This document shows positions 1 to 8,984 of a stretch of DNA of 35,875 nucleotides, piece by piece; positions within the stretch are counted from its first letter, which is position 1; the number at the start of each line of letters is the position of its first letter. The stretch lies in NCBI GenBank assembly GCA_029213145.1, contig JARGNK010000072.1, positions 1 to 35,875 on the forward strand, given 5' to 3'. This stretch comes from Rubripirellula sp. Its GTDB lineage: Bacteria; Planctomycetota; Planctomycetia; Pirellulales; Pirellulaceae. The notes below the pieces were generated by a model. That model saw only the letters and a program-made list of their open reading frames with translations. It was not told the DNA's origin and made no database searches. Both the position numbers and the translations under genes were made by a program.

Positions 1-1272
1 CCCCTCCAATCCCCACGGGTTTTCGCCCTCTGCTTTGCGATTTTCCTGACCTCGGCCCTAAGAGCGGAGACCGCTGACTGGTCGAGATTCCATGGCTTCA
101 ATGGGCAAGGAGTCGCTGTAGGAGGCTCGATCCCGTCCTCCTGGACCGATGCGGATTACAAGTGGCGACAAAAACTGGGCTCACGAGACGTAGGATCCCC
201 AATCGTCCACCAGGGGCGAATTTATCATTTGGTATCCCGCCCGGAAACCAAAAAGATCGCTCTCGAATCTCGTGATCTTCACACTGGAAAAGTACGTTGG
301 GTCAAAGAATACGCTCAACCCGAATACCACCTACACAAGCGAAACACCTATGCATCAAGTACGCCTACCGCGGATGAAGACTATGTGTTTGCTTGCTGGG
401 CCGGCCCAACCTCAACCCTGCTGAAATGCTTTGACCACAACGGTACGGAGATTTGGTCGCGAGACTTCGGTTCCTGGTTATCTCAGCACGGCTTTGGCAC
501 CTCGCCAAGAATTTTTGGATCAATGGTGCTCCTTTTCAACTCGCAGCAAGCCGAACGCTTAAAAGAGGGACAGAAACCTGGCCAAAGCAGGATGATCGCA
601 GTCGATCGCAAAACGGGCGATACTCTTTGGGAAACGATGCTCGACACAACGCGTTCTTGCTACGGAATACCCGCAATCTACGGGACCGGTGATAACAAAC
701 AAATCATCGGCTCCAACACAGGCAACGGGCTGTTCGGCCTCGACGCCAAGACAGGCAAGATGCTCTGGAATGCGAAAGTTCTCGACACGCGTTCCTGCAG
801 TACACCCTTGATTGTCGGTGATGTTGCCATTGGCACAGCCGGCAGTGGAGGAGGAGGAAACCATCTGGTCGGAGTGAAAATTCCCAGCGGCCCAGGTGAA
901 CAACCCGAGCAACTTTATCGGATCGACCGCGGCGCCCCGTATGTGCCAACGCCGGCAGTACAAGACGGACGCCTGTACATCATCGACGACAAAGGGATCG
1001 CTTCTTGCATCGACGCCACCACCGGTGAAACCGTCTGGGGTCCCAAACGAATCGGTGGCAACTTTGGTGCATCCCCCGTCTTAATTGGTGATAAGTTGCT
1101 GATCATCAGCCTGGACGGGAAGGCGACGGTCTTGCGAGCTGGTGATCGATTCGAACAACTCGGCGACATAGATCTTGGCGGTCCCGTAGGCGCCACTCCC
1201 GCGTTTGCCGAGGGGCACTTGCTGTTGCGGGTCGATGATGAATTGCGTTGCCTCGGACCACCCGCGATTTAA
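1..1272 (+). CDS. Secreted PQQ-like beta-propeller repeat protein (5' partial)
   Basis: The frame is open from the first base of the window to the TAA at 1270-1272, so the true start lies just upstream; the internal TTG at 229 is not a credible start. The first residues form a signal-peptide-like hydrophobic stretch (VFALCFAIFLTSALRA) with a likely cleavage before ETADW, followed by WSRFHGFNGQGV, the edge-strand motif that opens planctomycete PQQ-repeat proteins. Repeated propeller blades follow, with motifs such as DRKTGDTLWE, DAKTGKMLWN and DATTGETVWG. The fold is an eight-bladed WD-like propeller used by quinoprotein dehydrogenases and by BamB-like scaffolds. The catalytic residues of a true quinoprotein dehydrogenase are not evident, so enzymatic activity is uncertain. 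It is probably periplasmic or exported. A paralogue lies at 5543-6772. Confidence 0.88.
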   Translation, partial: PLQSPRVFALCFAIFLTSALRAETADWSRFHGFNGQGVAVGGSIPSSWTDADYKWRQKLGSRDVGSPIVHQGRIYHLVSRPETKKIALESRDLHTGKVRWVKEYAQPEYHLHKRNTYASSTPTADEDYVFACWAGPTSTLLKCFDHNGTEIWSRDFGSWLSQHGFGTSPRIFGSMVLLFNSQQAERLKEGQKPGQSRMIAVDRKTGDTLWETMLDTTRSCYGIPAIYGTGDNKQIIGSNTGNGLFGLDAKTGKMLWNAKVLDTRSCSTPLIVGDVAIGTAGSGGGGNHLVGVKIPSGPGEQPEQLYRIDRGAPYVPTPAVQDGRLYIIDDKGIASCIDATTGETVWGPKRIGGNFGASPVLIGDKLLIISLDGKATVLRAGDRFEQLGDIDLGGPVGATPAFAEGHLLLRVDDELRCLGPPAI

Positions 1273-1376
1273 AAGCCTGAGATTTTATCTCGTTGTGCGT
1301 AAGAACGTTGCGCCGTGAAAAATTACGACGTCGCGTCTGCGTGGTCCCCATCACGTGCGATTGAGTGTCCCCTGCG

Positions 1377-3740
1377 ATGATCCGTTACATCTTCACCCTA
1401 GCCTGCGTTCTAGCCTCCTCCCTTACATTCGCCGCTGAACCTCTACCGGGGACCAGTTTGCTGCAGGAGGAACGACCGCTCGATGTTGTAATGGTCGAGG
1501 GCATTGATCGATTTGCACTCACAGAGCTCGCCCAGTCACGAGAATTGAGAGAGTCGAGGTGGCGACCGGACTACCGCACGCTAGACGCCTACGAAAAATC
1601 ATTGCTGCCAGCGAGACAGCGTTTCGCCGAAATCATCGGCGTTGTCGACCGCCGAGTTAAACCGACTGGAATTGAACTGATCGGCACAACCGAATCACCT
1701 TCCCTCGTGGCCCAATCCAGTCGCTTTACGATTCATGCAGTTCGCTGGCGGGTTCTCCAGGGGGTGACCGCCGAAGGCTTGCTTCTGAAACCAAGCGACA
1801 AGCCAATCGCCCGGGTTGTTGCCTTAGGCGATGCCGATTGGACCCCCGAAATGCTCGCCGGATTGCAACCGGGCGCCACTCCATTTGCTGCAGAATTGGC
1901 AGCTCAAGGTTGCGAAGTTCTTGTTCCCACCTTGATCAATCGAGATTCAACCTTCAGTGCCAATTCAACGATCGGACGAAAAACGAACTTGACCCATCGG
2001 GAGTTTATCTACCGACAAGCTTTTGAAATGGGTCGCCACGTCATTGGTTACGAAGTCCAAAAAGTAGTCGCCGCAGTCGACCAGTTTGAATTAAGAAATC
2101 AGTCCATCCCATTGCCAATTGCCGTTGTTGGCGTTAGCGAAGGTGGACTCCTGGCACTCTACAGCGCCGCGATCGACACACGCATCGATGCCGCGATCGT
2201 CAGCGGCTATTTTGATGAACGAGAAAGCATCTGGAACGAACCAATCTACCGCAACGTCTGGAATTTGCTGAGCGAATTCGGCGATTCAGAATTAGCCGGG
2301 CTGATTGCTCCCCGGTTTCTATTTATCGAAACGAACGCCGCAATTCCCGTCGTCGACGCCCCTCCGACCGGTGACCGAAAGGTTGCAGCCCCTGGCGTGA
2401 TCCAACGCTTAAAAAAAGCATCCGCAGGGCGTGAAGCTCGGCGTGCGAGTTTACATTGGAGTCGGTTGCGTGCCGAACTCGGTGAACTCGACACCATCAA
2501 ATCACTGATTCAATCACCCGATGAAACAGAGCCATCACCTCCGCTGCAACCAGAAATTCTCAATCAATGGCTCGGGCAGATCGCGGGCACCGACATCAGA
2601 GGTAGCATCGGCTTCACCGACCTTTCTAGCGATGCCCGTGTTGGCTTCTCCCCCCAAGACCGACAGCGACGCCAGGTCCAAGAATTGGTCGATTACACAC
2701 AGCGAATATTGCAGCTAAGCCACCGCGTTCGCGAGCGACGATTTTCTGCCTTGGATCGCCAATCTGTTGAAAAATGGGCCGCATCTGCAGAACCATTGCG
2801 GCAGCAGATCTGGCAACAGTTATTCGGGCAACTGCCAACTCCGACCATGTCCCCTAATCCACGTTCAAGAAAGATCCTGGACACCCCAGATTTCACGGGT
2901 TACGAAGTCGTACTGGATGTTTATCCCGAGGTCATCGCAGCCGGAATCTTGTTGCTACCGAAAGGAATGAGGGCTGATGAAAAAAGGCCGGTGGTGGTGT
3001 GCCAACACGGCTTGGAAGGACAGCCAATGGACACCATTAGCGGACCTGACTCAAGCGGATACCGCGCCTACAAATCGTTTAGTGCCGAGTTGGTCCGCCG
3101 TGGCTTCATTGTTTACGCTCCGCAAAATCCCTATCGCGGCAAAGATGCATTCCGCACATTGCAACGCAAGAGCAACCCGCTGGGCCGCTCATTATTCAGC
3201 TACATCATCCCCCAGCACCTCGTAACCTTGCGATGGCTGGCTGATTTACCGAATGTTGATTCGGAACGGATTGCGTTTTACGGCTTGTCGTACGGCGGCA
3301 AAACAGCAATGCGTGTTCCTCCGATGCTGCCAACTGGTGGAAACGAACCGGGTTATTGTCTATCCATCTGCAGCGCAGACTTCAACGAATGGGTTGCAAA
3401 AAATGCTTCGACCGACGCTCCCTTCAGCTATCTCTGGACCGGCGAGTACGAAATCTTCGAATGGAACATGGGCCATCTCGCCAATTATGCCGAACTCGGC
3501 ATGTTGATGACACCACGCCCCTTCATGGTGGAACGAGGGCATGATGATGGTGTAGGAATAGACGAATGGGTTGCTTGGGAATACGCAAAAATCCGACGCC
3601 ACTACAACAAACTGGGAATTGGCGATCGAACAGAAATCGAGTTCTTCAATGGGCCCCACACCATCAACGGGGAAAGAACGTATGAATTTCTCCACAATCA
3701 CCTGTCGTTCGACAATCAAACTCTCCCCACGGACGAGTAA
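1377..3740 (+). CDS. Secreted tandem alpha/beta-hydrolase (esterase-like), two hydrolase domains
   Basis: The frame can start at GTG 1365, but ATG 1377 directly begins a clean signal peptide (MIRYIFTLACVLASSLTFAA) and is preferred (787 aa). Numbering here counts from the GTG. Two alpha/beta-hydrolase-like halves are visible. The N-terminal half carries a nucleophile elbow GVSEGG (Ser258). The C-terminal half carries GLSYGG (Ser642), a likely acid in the RGHDD segment (Asp727/728) and His765 in GPHTING, so it has a complete Ser-Asp-His set. The second half resembles the acetyl-xylan-esterase/dienelactone-hydrolase type common in planctomycetes. The first half lacks an obvious acid and histidine after its serine and may be structural or degenerate. 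The gene follows the PQQ protein by about 100 bp on the same strand. The substrate is unknown; a polysaccharide or other ester outside the cytoplasm is an inference. Confidence 0.85.
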   Translation: MIRYIFTLACVLASSLTFAAEPLPGTSLLQEERPLDVVMVEGIDRFALTELAQSRELRESRWRPDYRTLDAYEKSLLPARQRFAEIIGVVDRRVKPTGIELIGTTESPSLVAQSSRFTIHAVRWRVLQGVTAEGLLLKPSDKPIARVVALGDADWTPEMLAGLQPGATPFAAELAAQGCEVLVPTLINRDSTFSANSTIGRKTNLTHREFIYRQAFEMGRHVIGYEVQKVVAAVDQFELRNQSIPLPIAVVGVSEGGLLALYSAAIDTRIDAAIVSGYFDERESIWNEPIYRNVWNLLSEFGDSELAGLIAPRFLFIETNAAIPVVDAPPTGDRKVAAPGVIQRLKKASAGREARRASLHWSRLRAELGELDTIKSLIQSPDETEPSPPLQPEILNQWLGQIAGTDIRGSIGFTDLSSDARVGFSPQDRQRRQVQELVDYTQRILQLSHRVRERRFSALDRQSVEKWAASAEPLRQQIWQQLFGQLPTPTMSPNPRSRKILDTPDFTGYEVVLDVYPEVIAAGILLLPKGMRADEKRPVVVCQHGLEGQPMDTISGPDSSGYRAYKSFSAELVRRGFIVYAPQNPYRGKDAFRTLQRKSNPLGRSLFSYIIPQHLVTLRWLADLPNVDSERIAFYGLSYGGKTAMRVPPMLPTGGNEPGYCLSICSADFNEWVAKNASTDAPFSYLWTGEYEIFEWNMGHLANYAELGMLMTPRPFMVERGHDDGVGIDEWVAWEYAKIRRHYNKLGIGDRTEIEFFNGPHTINGERTYEFLHNHLSFDNQTLPTDE

Positions 3741-3969
3741 AGACCATCGCTAACTTGATCTAGCACCGAACCGAAAATCCTCACACTTGCCCAATTCGCT
3801 AGTGCCATACGAGCAGGTTGACGCGACAAAAGTGGATTGCCCCAGGCTAACTTCGCGACCGCAGCCAAATCCAACGACTCACCGTCAGCTCAAGACTCGC
3901 GTTGCCCGAGGAATCGAATCTCCGATCGCGTTCGTGATGACGATTCACGCTCACCCTGTTTCCTGAACT

Positions 3970-5400
3970 TCATTTTGGGTCAATGCGTTCAAGATCGGCC
4001 CGACTACCTTCGTAGGTCGTACAAAATGCCATGCTGCGTGGATCGGGCGTCTTCCCCCATTTTTCGCAAGCTTGCTGGTAAAGCTCTGGCCACCAGTTGC
4101 GATGGTCGGTCAATCCTTGCTCTCGATATTCACGCCAATGACTCAATACTTGCGACCAACACTCGCTGCCGTAGTCAAGTGATTTCTGCAACGACTGATG
4201 CCGGGGTACATACCAACGACGACCAATCTGAGCATGCAAAACCTCATCGGCCCAGTCAAAATCCTGAAACAGTTTGGACAGCGGATCGCCACTCTCGGTC
4301 GCAACTTCCCATTCGTATCGCTTGCCCGTGCGCGGCATTAAACCTTGCTCGATAAAGAACAGCACACCGTGCCGCTGCCGAGCATCCAATTGAAGATTCA
4401 GATTTCGGGACCAGGTAAAATTAATCGGGATTTGCGTCCAATCGATTCCGACGGAAACGAACCCCACCTCTCCCATCATCGCGTGTCGCGCTTCGTCCCA
4501 TAATTGCCGCGACATTTCCATGTGAAAATCCCACGGTTCTTCCTCACGCAGATCGACCAGGATGCTGGCCATCATCTCCGGGACATCGATTTCCCGCAGA
4601 CGCTTGTAATACATCATCAGCGTCTTGTCCTGCGAATCGAAAGACTCGTCGTAAAGAAATGCCTCCGGATTGACTCCCGCATTGTAAGGGTCCTGAAACC
4701 GCTCATCGCGGGCCGGCTCTTTTTGGTAGCAGGTGGAGACCGACTCCTGCCACCGCGGCGGCATTGCGTTCATCACGGGCTTCGTTCCATCCAAGCCACC
4801 CGCCGCAGCAAGGCATTGCCTTAGATGATCAATCCAATCTGCCATTGCATCATGATTCGCTTCATCGACTAATTGGGCAATTGCTCGTTGACCGAACTCC
4901 GCCAAGTCCCCCAACTCAAAACCGATTAATCGGGCAACACGGACAGTCGGCGCATCCGCCAGCGGATGCGCATCGGCTTGCAGCCGTCGGCAACTAGAAA
5001 GGATTTCATCCAGCAAGAAGTGATAAACACTAACAAGCAATTCGGCGGTCGTCGGAGCAGCTTCGATTTCGTCCATCAAACGCTGCAAAGCTGAGTCAGG
5101 AACCTTATCTAATCCCAAAGGTGGTTCCCGCATCTCACCGACTCGACGCCGAATAAGTGAAACTTGTTCGGCACAAAGGTAGGCATGATAACTGAAAGCG
5201 GTCTTCAGTTCGTAAATTGGTTCGGCTGTGATCTTTGCCGTCAAGATTTCGTGGACCCGTCGCAGAATATAGTGCAAGCGTTTCAAACGCCCGACGCTTT
5301 GCTCCAAACTCCATTCACTTTCTACCGCCCGTTCCATGGAGCAAAGCCCCGCTAGTTCAGGAAGTCCCTGATACGACTTGTACATTGAAGAATCGGTCAT
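3970..5400 (-). CDS. Large ferritin-like (putative diiron) protein of unknown function
   Basis: This is a 476-residue, helix-rich soluble protein with no signal peptide. ATG at 5400 is the first start; a second ATG lies five codons in. The C-terminal half has a carboxylate/ExxH pattern expected of a ferritin-like four-helix diiron site: Glu287/288 or Glu295, then DEARHAMMG (Glu303, His306), then Glu351, then DEVLHAQIG (Glu386, His389). The N-terminal half has another set of Glu/His helices (Glu64, His72, Glu78). I do not recognise a named family; a DUF455/MiaE-like ferritin relative is possible. The gene is divergent from the PQQ protein at 5543 and convergent with the esterase. A diiron hydroxylase, oxidase or radical-handling role is inference from the spacing of ligands only. 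Confidence 0.75.
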   Translation of the reverse strand: MTDSSMYKSYQGLPELAGLCSMERAVESEWSLEQSVGRLKRLHYILRRVHEILTAKITAEPIYELKTAFSYHAYLCAEQVSLIRRRVGEMREPPLGLDKVPDSALQRLMDEIEAAPTTAELLVSVYHFLLDEILSSCRRLQADAHPLADAPTVRVARLIGFELGDLAEFGQRAIAQLVDEANHDAMADWIDHLRQCLAAAGGLDGTKPVMNAMPPRWQESVSTCYQKEPARDERFQDPYNAGVNPEAFLYDESFDSQDKTLMMYYKRLREIDVPEMMASILVDLREEEPWDFHMEMSRQLWDEARHAMMGEVGFVSVGIDWTQIPINFTWSRNLNLQLDARQRHGVLFFIEQGLMPRTGKRYEWEVATESGDPLSKLFQDFDWADEVLHAQIGRRWYVPRHQSLQKSLDYGSECWSQVLSHWREYREQGLTDHRNWWPELYQQACEKWGKTPDPRSMAFCTTYEGSRADLERIDPK

Positions 5401-5542
5401 GATTTGATCCAGACGTTTTGCAGCTTTCCTGCTTCAGGATACCGGGTTTGATGTGCGACTGCCTGCGGGTCTCGCTAGAAATCCGCCGCTGCAGTGCCTA
5501 TCATGCGGAAAGCTACAGTTACATCCCGCGGTGAGGTTGAAC

Positions 5543-6772
5543 ATGCGTTTGTTGATTTTTTCTTTGGTAATGACCTGTTTGACAACGACTCTTCCGGCGC
5601 AGTCAAATTGGCCTGAATATCGTGGACCAAACGGAGACGGACAGGCCCCAGATGCAAACCTACCCGTCGCGATCGACGAAGCCGTCGTCAAATGGCAAAC
5701 CCCAATCCACGGAAAGGGATGGTCGTCACCGGTGGTCTGGGGTGACCAAATTTGGTTGACCACCGCCACCAAAGATGGCACCAAAATGTACGCGATCTGC
5801 GTCGATCGCCAGAGCGGCAAAGTCATCCACGATCTTTTACTGCTGGAAAATGCCGAGCCAGCGTTTTGCCATCCACTCAACAGCTATGCTACACCGACTC
5901 CGATTGTCGAAACGGGCCGGGTCTATATCCATTTTGGCAGTTACCTGACAACTTGCCTGGACAGTCAATCCGGTGAAGTCCTCTGGAAACGACTCGATCT
6001 GGAATGCGACCATCATCGCGGTCCCGCATCGTCGCCGATCCTGCACGACGGAAAATTGTTTGTTGCCTACGATGGCTTCGATGTCCAATACGTTGTTGCA
6101 CTCGACAAAAATACTGGCGAAACCGTTTGGAAACAAAATCGCAATATCGAATACGGCACCGACAATGGTGATCGCATGAAGGCGTATTGCACAGCGCATG
6201 TGATCGATGTTGATGGCAAGCCCCAGCTGATCTGCCCGAGTGCCGCCGCAACCGTCGCCTACAATCCGGCTGATGGAAAAACATTATGGAAGGTTTATCA
6301 CCAGGGAATGAATGCATCGGCGAGACCACTTTACGGACAAGGCCTCGTCTTCATCACCAACGGAATGGGATCAATGGTCGCTGTAAAACCAACAGGTAGT
6401 GGCGATGTGACCGCCACGCATATTGCATGGTCCGACCAGAAAGGGGTCGCCAAGAAATCCTCGCAGCTTTTAATTGATGGCCTGTTCTATATGACTAGCG
6501 ACGACGGGATTGTCACCTGTCGCGAACCCGAAACGGGAGAGATCGTTTGGCAAAAACGTGCCAAGGGCGACTACGCCGCCTCGCCCATTTATGCCGATGG
6601 GCGGATTTACCTTTTCAGCATGGATGGTGATATCACCACCCTTGAACCGGGCCGTAAATACAAACGTCTTGCCGAAACCAAACTTGGGGATGGATTCATG
6701 GCATCGCCCGCTATCGTCAACGATCAAATGATTTTGCGGAGTAAATCGACGTTGTATTCAATCGAGAACTGA
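5543..6772 (+). CDS. Secreted PQQ-like beta-propeller repeat protein
   Basis: The frame is open from GTG 5453, but ATG 5543 starts a normal signal peptide (MRLLIFSLVMTCLTTTLPAQ) and is preceded by a GAGG-like ribosome binding site, so it is preferred (409 aa). The mature protein opens with NWPEYRGPNGDGQAP, the classic planctomycete PQQ-repeat N-terminus, followed by blades with DRQSGKVIHD, DSQSGEVLWK, DKNTGETVWK, NPADGKTLWK and EPETGEIVWQ. It is an exported propeller, paralogous to the protein at the start of the window. It may be an outer-surface dehydrogenase or scaffold, and the substrate cannot be read from the sequence. It is transcribed divergently from the ferritin-like gene, with 142 bp between the starts, and ends at a bidirectional terminator-like hairpin. 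Confidence 0.88.
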   Translation: MRLLIFSLVMTCLTTTLPAQSNWPEYRGPNGDGQAPDANLPVAIDEAVVKWQTPIHGKGWSSPVVWGDQIWLTTATKDGTKMYAICVDRQSGKVIHDLLLLENAEPAFCHPLNSYATPTPIVETGRVYIHFGSYLTTCLDSQSGEVLWKRLDLECDHHRGPASSPILHDGKLFVAYDGFDVQYVVALDKNTGETVWKQNRNIEYGTDNGDRMKAYCTAHVIDVDGKPQLICPSAAATVAYNPADGKTLWKVYHQGMNASARPLYGQGLVFITNGMGSMVAVKPTGSGDVTATHIAWSDQKGVAKKSSQLLIDGLFYMTSDDGIVTCREPETGEIVWQKRAKGDYAASPIYADGRIYLFSMDGDITTLEPGRKYKRLAETKLGDGFMASPAIVNDQMILRSKSTLYSIEN

Positions 6773-6822
6773 GATCGGTACACGCAACCGATAAACGAGA
6801 GCAACTCGAATAATCCCGCAGC

Positions 6823-6858
6823 GAATCGCAAGGAAGGAGTTTGCCTTCCTCGCGATTC
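6823..6858. terminator. Bidirectional terminator-like hairpin between convergent genes
   Basis: The arms 6823-6837 and 6844-6858 are inverted copies of GAATCGC-AGGAAGG type sequence, 15 pairs with one mismatch, around the 6-base loop AGTTTG. The hairpin lies midway between the stop of the PQQ protein (6772, plus) and the stop of the DUF1080 fusion (6903, minus). No long T tract follows on either side, so intrinsic termination is likely but not certain. Confidence 0.6.
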
Positions 6859-6902
6859 AGCATTCTTATTCAGTGCTGTTCACAAATTTGCGACCAAGCG
6901 AA

Positions 6903-8792
6903 CTATTTCGCTTCAAAGCGATGAATACATTCGCCGCGAGTACTCGTGGTCAGGTAGTAAACATCGCCGGCCTGATCTTCACCGAAGGCAAGGACCGGAA
7001 TACTCTCGGGGACAACTTGCTCGTTTCGCGTCACCTTTCCGGTTGCAGCATCGTAGGAAAGAGCCCACACCGTTCCGGTGACGTAATCGGCATATAGATA
7101 TTTCCCATTGAGCTCCGGCAAACGCGAGCTTCGGTAGACACGTCCACCGGTGATCGACTTACCGATTTGATGGTCATATTCCCAAATCGGGTCAACTGGA
7201 TCTTGACCGCTACTGACGGCCTCTGCCTCTCCGAAAGGGTGGAAGCCTTCACGGATGCTCCAGCCGTAGTTCCCACCCTTCTCAACAATCAAGACTTCTT
7301 CCCACAATTCCTGGCCAACGTCACTTAACCATAATTTGCCAGTCTCTCTGTCAAACGCAATTCGCCAGGGATTACGAACGCCATAGGCATAAATCTCGGG
7401 TCGTGCGCCATCGCGGTCGACAAACGGGTTGTCTGCCGGAATTCCGTAATTTCTTCCGTCCGATGGATGATCAACATCGATACGAAGAATCGATCCTAAC
7501 AACGTTCCCAGGTTCTGTCCGTTGGAGAGCGGATCATTACGAAATCCGCCGTCGCCTAACGCGATGTACAAATAGCCGTCAGGACCGAACTCGATAGCTC
7601 CACCATTGTGATTTTGGAATGGCTGCGGGATGTCCATCAGGACCACTTCGGAATCTGGGTCCGCACGATTCGGATCGGTTTTCGAAACACTGAACTGCGA
7701 AACAATCGATCGTTTATTATCAGGGTGCGAGTAATAAACGTAGAACAAACCGGTTTCTTTGAAATTCGGATGCATCGCCAATCCCAACAAACCTTGTTCG
7801 TTGGCGCCTGGGCGCTTCCAGTCATAAACCTTGCCACGCAGGTCAAGGAACAAGTGCGACTTTTCAACATCCTGACGGTTCTCGAATGTCCAGATCGCAC
7901 CGTATTGGGATGCTGCGAACAAACGATTCGTGCCGTCATCGGCGTGGGTGAGTTCCATCAAACGCAATGGCCGCAATTTTCCAGAATCATCAATCGGTTC
8001 CCATTGGTCCCATTTCAGATTGGAAAACGCGAGCTTGCCCGTCAACGCGAGCTTGCCATCAATCGGTTGAGGTACCATCCCGTCCTCACCAATCTCACGA
8101 ATCTTGATGTTTCGGTAGGAAACCTCGTTGCCGTGATCCTGCAAACAGATGTGCCCCTTCCCTGCGTTTCCGAAACCCTCAAATTTCGCAAACTTGCTTT
8201 TTGAAACACGATCCTTCCAGGTTTTATCACCAAGTTTGAAGCGGTAGTAACGGACGCCATTCATGCAGACTTCGCAATCGCCCTGCTTGATCCGGATATA
8301 GAGTTGATTCCACTCTCCCGCAGGTCGCGTGGTATCCATGCGTGAATCGGTCCCGGGTTGCATCGAGGGTTGATACAACTGGTACAGCCATCCCGCTTTT
8401 TGCGGATCGTGGCCATCTACATTGTCTTGTACCTGGATCTCCGGTCCGGTGTGCCATGGGGCTCCTGCCGTTTCAAGCACGTGGAACATCACGCCACTAT
8501 TGCCACCTTTACTGATTTTGTACTCAAGCGACAACTCAAAGTTATCAAACTGCTCGTCAGTGATCAGATCGCCAGCACCTTTACTGACTCGGGTCAGCGC
8601 CCCATCGGCAATCTGCCATCCATCTGAAACTTCTGTTTTCTTGTAATTGCGCCAACCGTCGGTTGTCTTGCCGTCGAACAGCACCCTCCAACCGCTTTTC
8701 TCTTCCGATTGAGTCAATGAATTGACCGCCACCTCGGCAATTACCTGAGTACTCAGGCCGAGTGCGATACACCAGCTCAGTAACAATTTCAT
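6903..8792 (-). CDS. Secreted DUF1080 (3-keto-disaccharide hydrolase) and PQQ-dependent sugar dehydrogenase-type fusion
   Basis: This 629-residue protein has a signal peptide (residues 1-19). Residues about 33-235 are a DUF1080 concanavalin-like domain, with GWRVLFDGKTTDGWRNY, GGNSGVMFHV and GPEIQVQD motifs and the closing YRNIKIREI. Residues about 270-628 are a glucose/sorbosone dehydrogenase-type six-bladed propeller, with NEQGLLGLAMHPNF, the NHNGG motif (394-398, where soluble quinoprotein glucose dehydrogenase has its catalytic His), GDGGFRNDP and YGVRNPWR. The linker contains a short internal duplication (GKLALTGKLAF, 246-256) from an 18-bp tandem DNA repeat. DUF1080 enzymes act on 3-keto sugars, and the propeller family oxidises sugars with PQQ, so the fusion plausibly handles one oxidised-sugar pathway. 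That coupling is inference. Confidence 0.9.
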   Translation of the reverse strand: MKLLLSWCIALGLSTQVIAEVAVNSLTQSEEKSGWRVLFDGKTTDGWRNYKKTEVSDGWQIADGALTRVSKGAGDLITDEQFDNFELSLEYKISKGGNSGVMFHVLETAGAPWHTGPEIQVQDNVDGHDPQKAGWLYQLYQPSMQPGTDSRMDTTRPAGEWNQLYIRIKQGDCEVCMNGVRYYRFKLGDKTWKDRVSKSKFAKFEGFGNAGKGHICLQDHGNEVSYRNIKIREIGEDGMVPQPIDGKLALTGKLAFSNLKWDQWEPIDDSGKLRPLRLMELTHADDGTNRLFAASQYGAIWTFENRQDVEKSHLFLDLRGKVYDWKRPGANEQGLLGLAMHPNFKETGLFYVYYSHPDNKRSIVSQFSVSKTDPNRADPDSEVVLMDIPQPFQNHNGGAIEFGPDGYLYIALGDGGFRNDPLSNGQNLGTLLGSILRIDVDHPSDGRNYGIPADNPFVDRDGARPEIYAYGVRNPWRIAFDRETGKLWLSDVGQELWEEVLIVEKGGNYGWSIREGFHPFGEAEAVSSGQDPVDPIWEYDHQIGKSITGGRVYRSSRLPELNGKYLYADYVTGTVWALSYDAATGKVTRNEQVVPESIPVLAFGEDQAGDVYYLTTSTRGECIHRFEAK

Positions 8793-8984
8793 TTCTATCT
8801 CACACGGGCAGGAAACGTGATAAATACAGCCTTAATCTTTACTGAAGTATTATTGAACAGGTCAGCGACAACAACCCTTTCGCCCATGACGCCCCGAGTG
8901 AGACTGCTTGATCGAGCTTGCCAAAAGGTCACAATACGTCACATCTGACCGCACCGATTCCCCGCCTCCCCAGAGCAACCCCTG

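Noticed and set aside
3837..4355. 172-codon plus-strand frame
   Set aside because: Antisense to the ferritin-like gene for most of its length, with low-complexity, non-globular composition.
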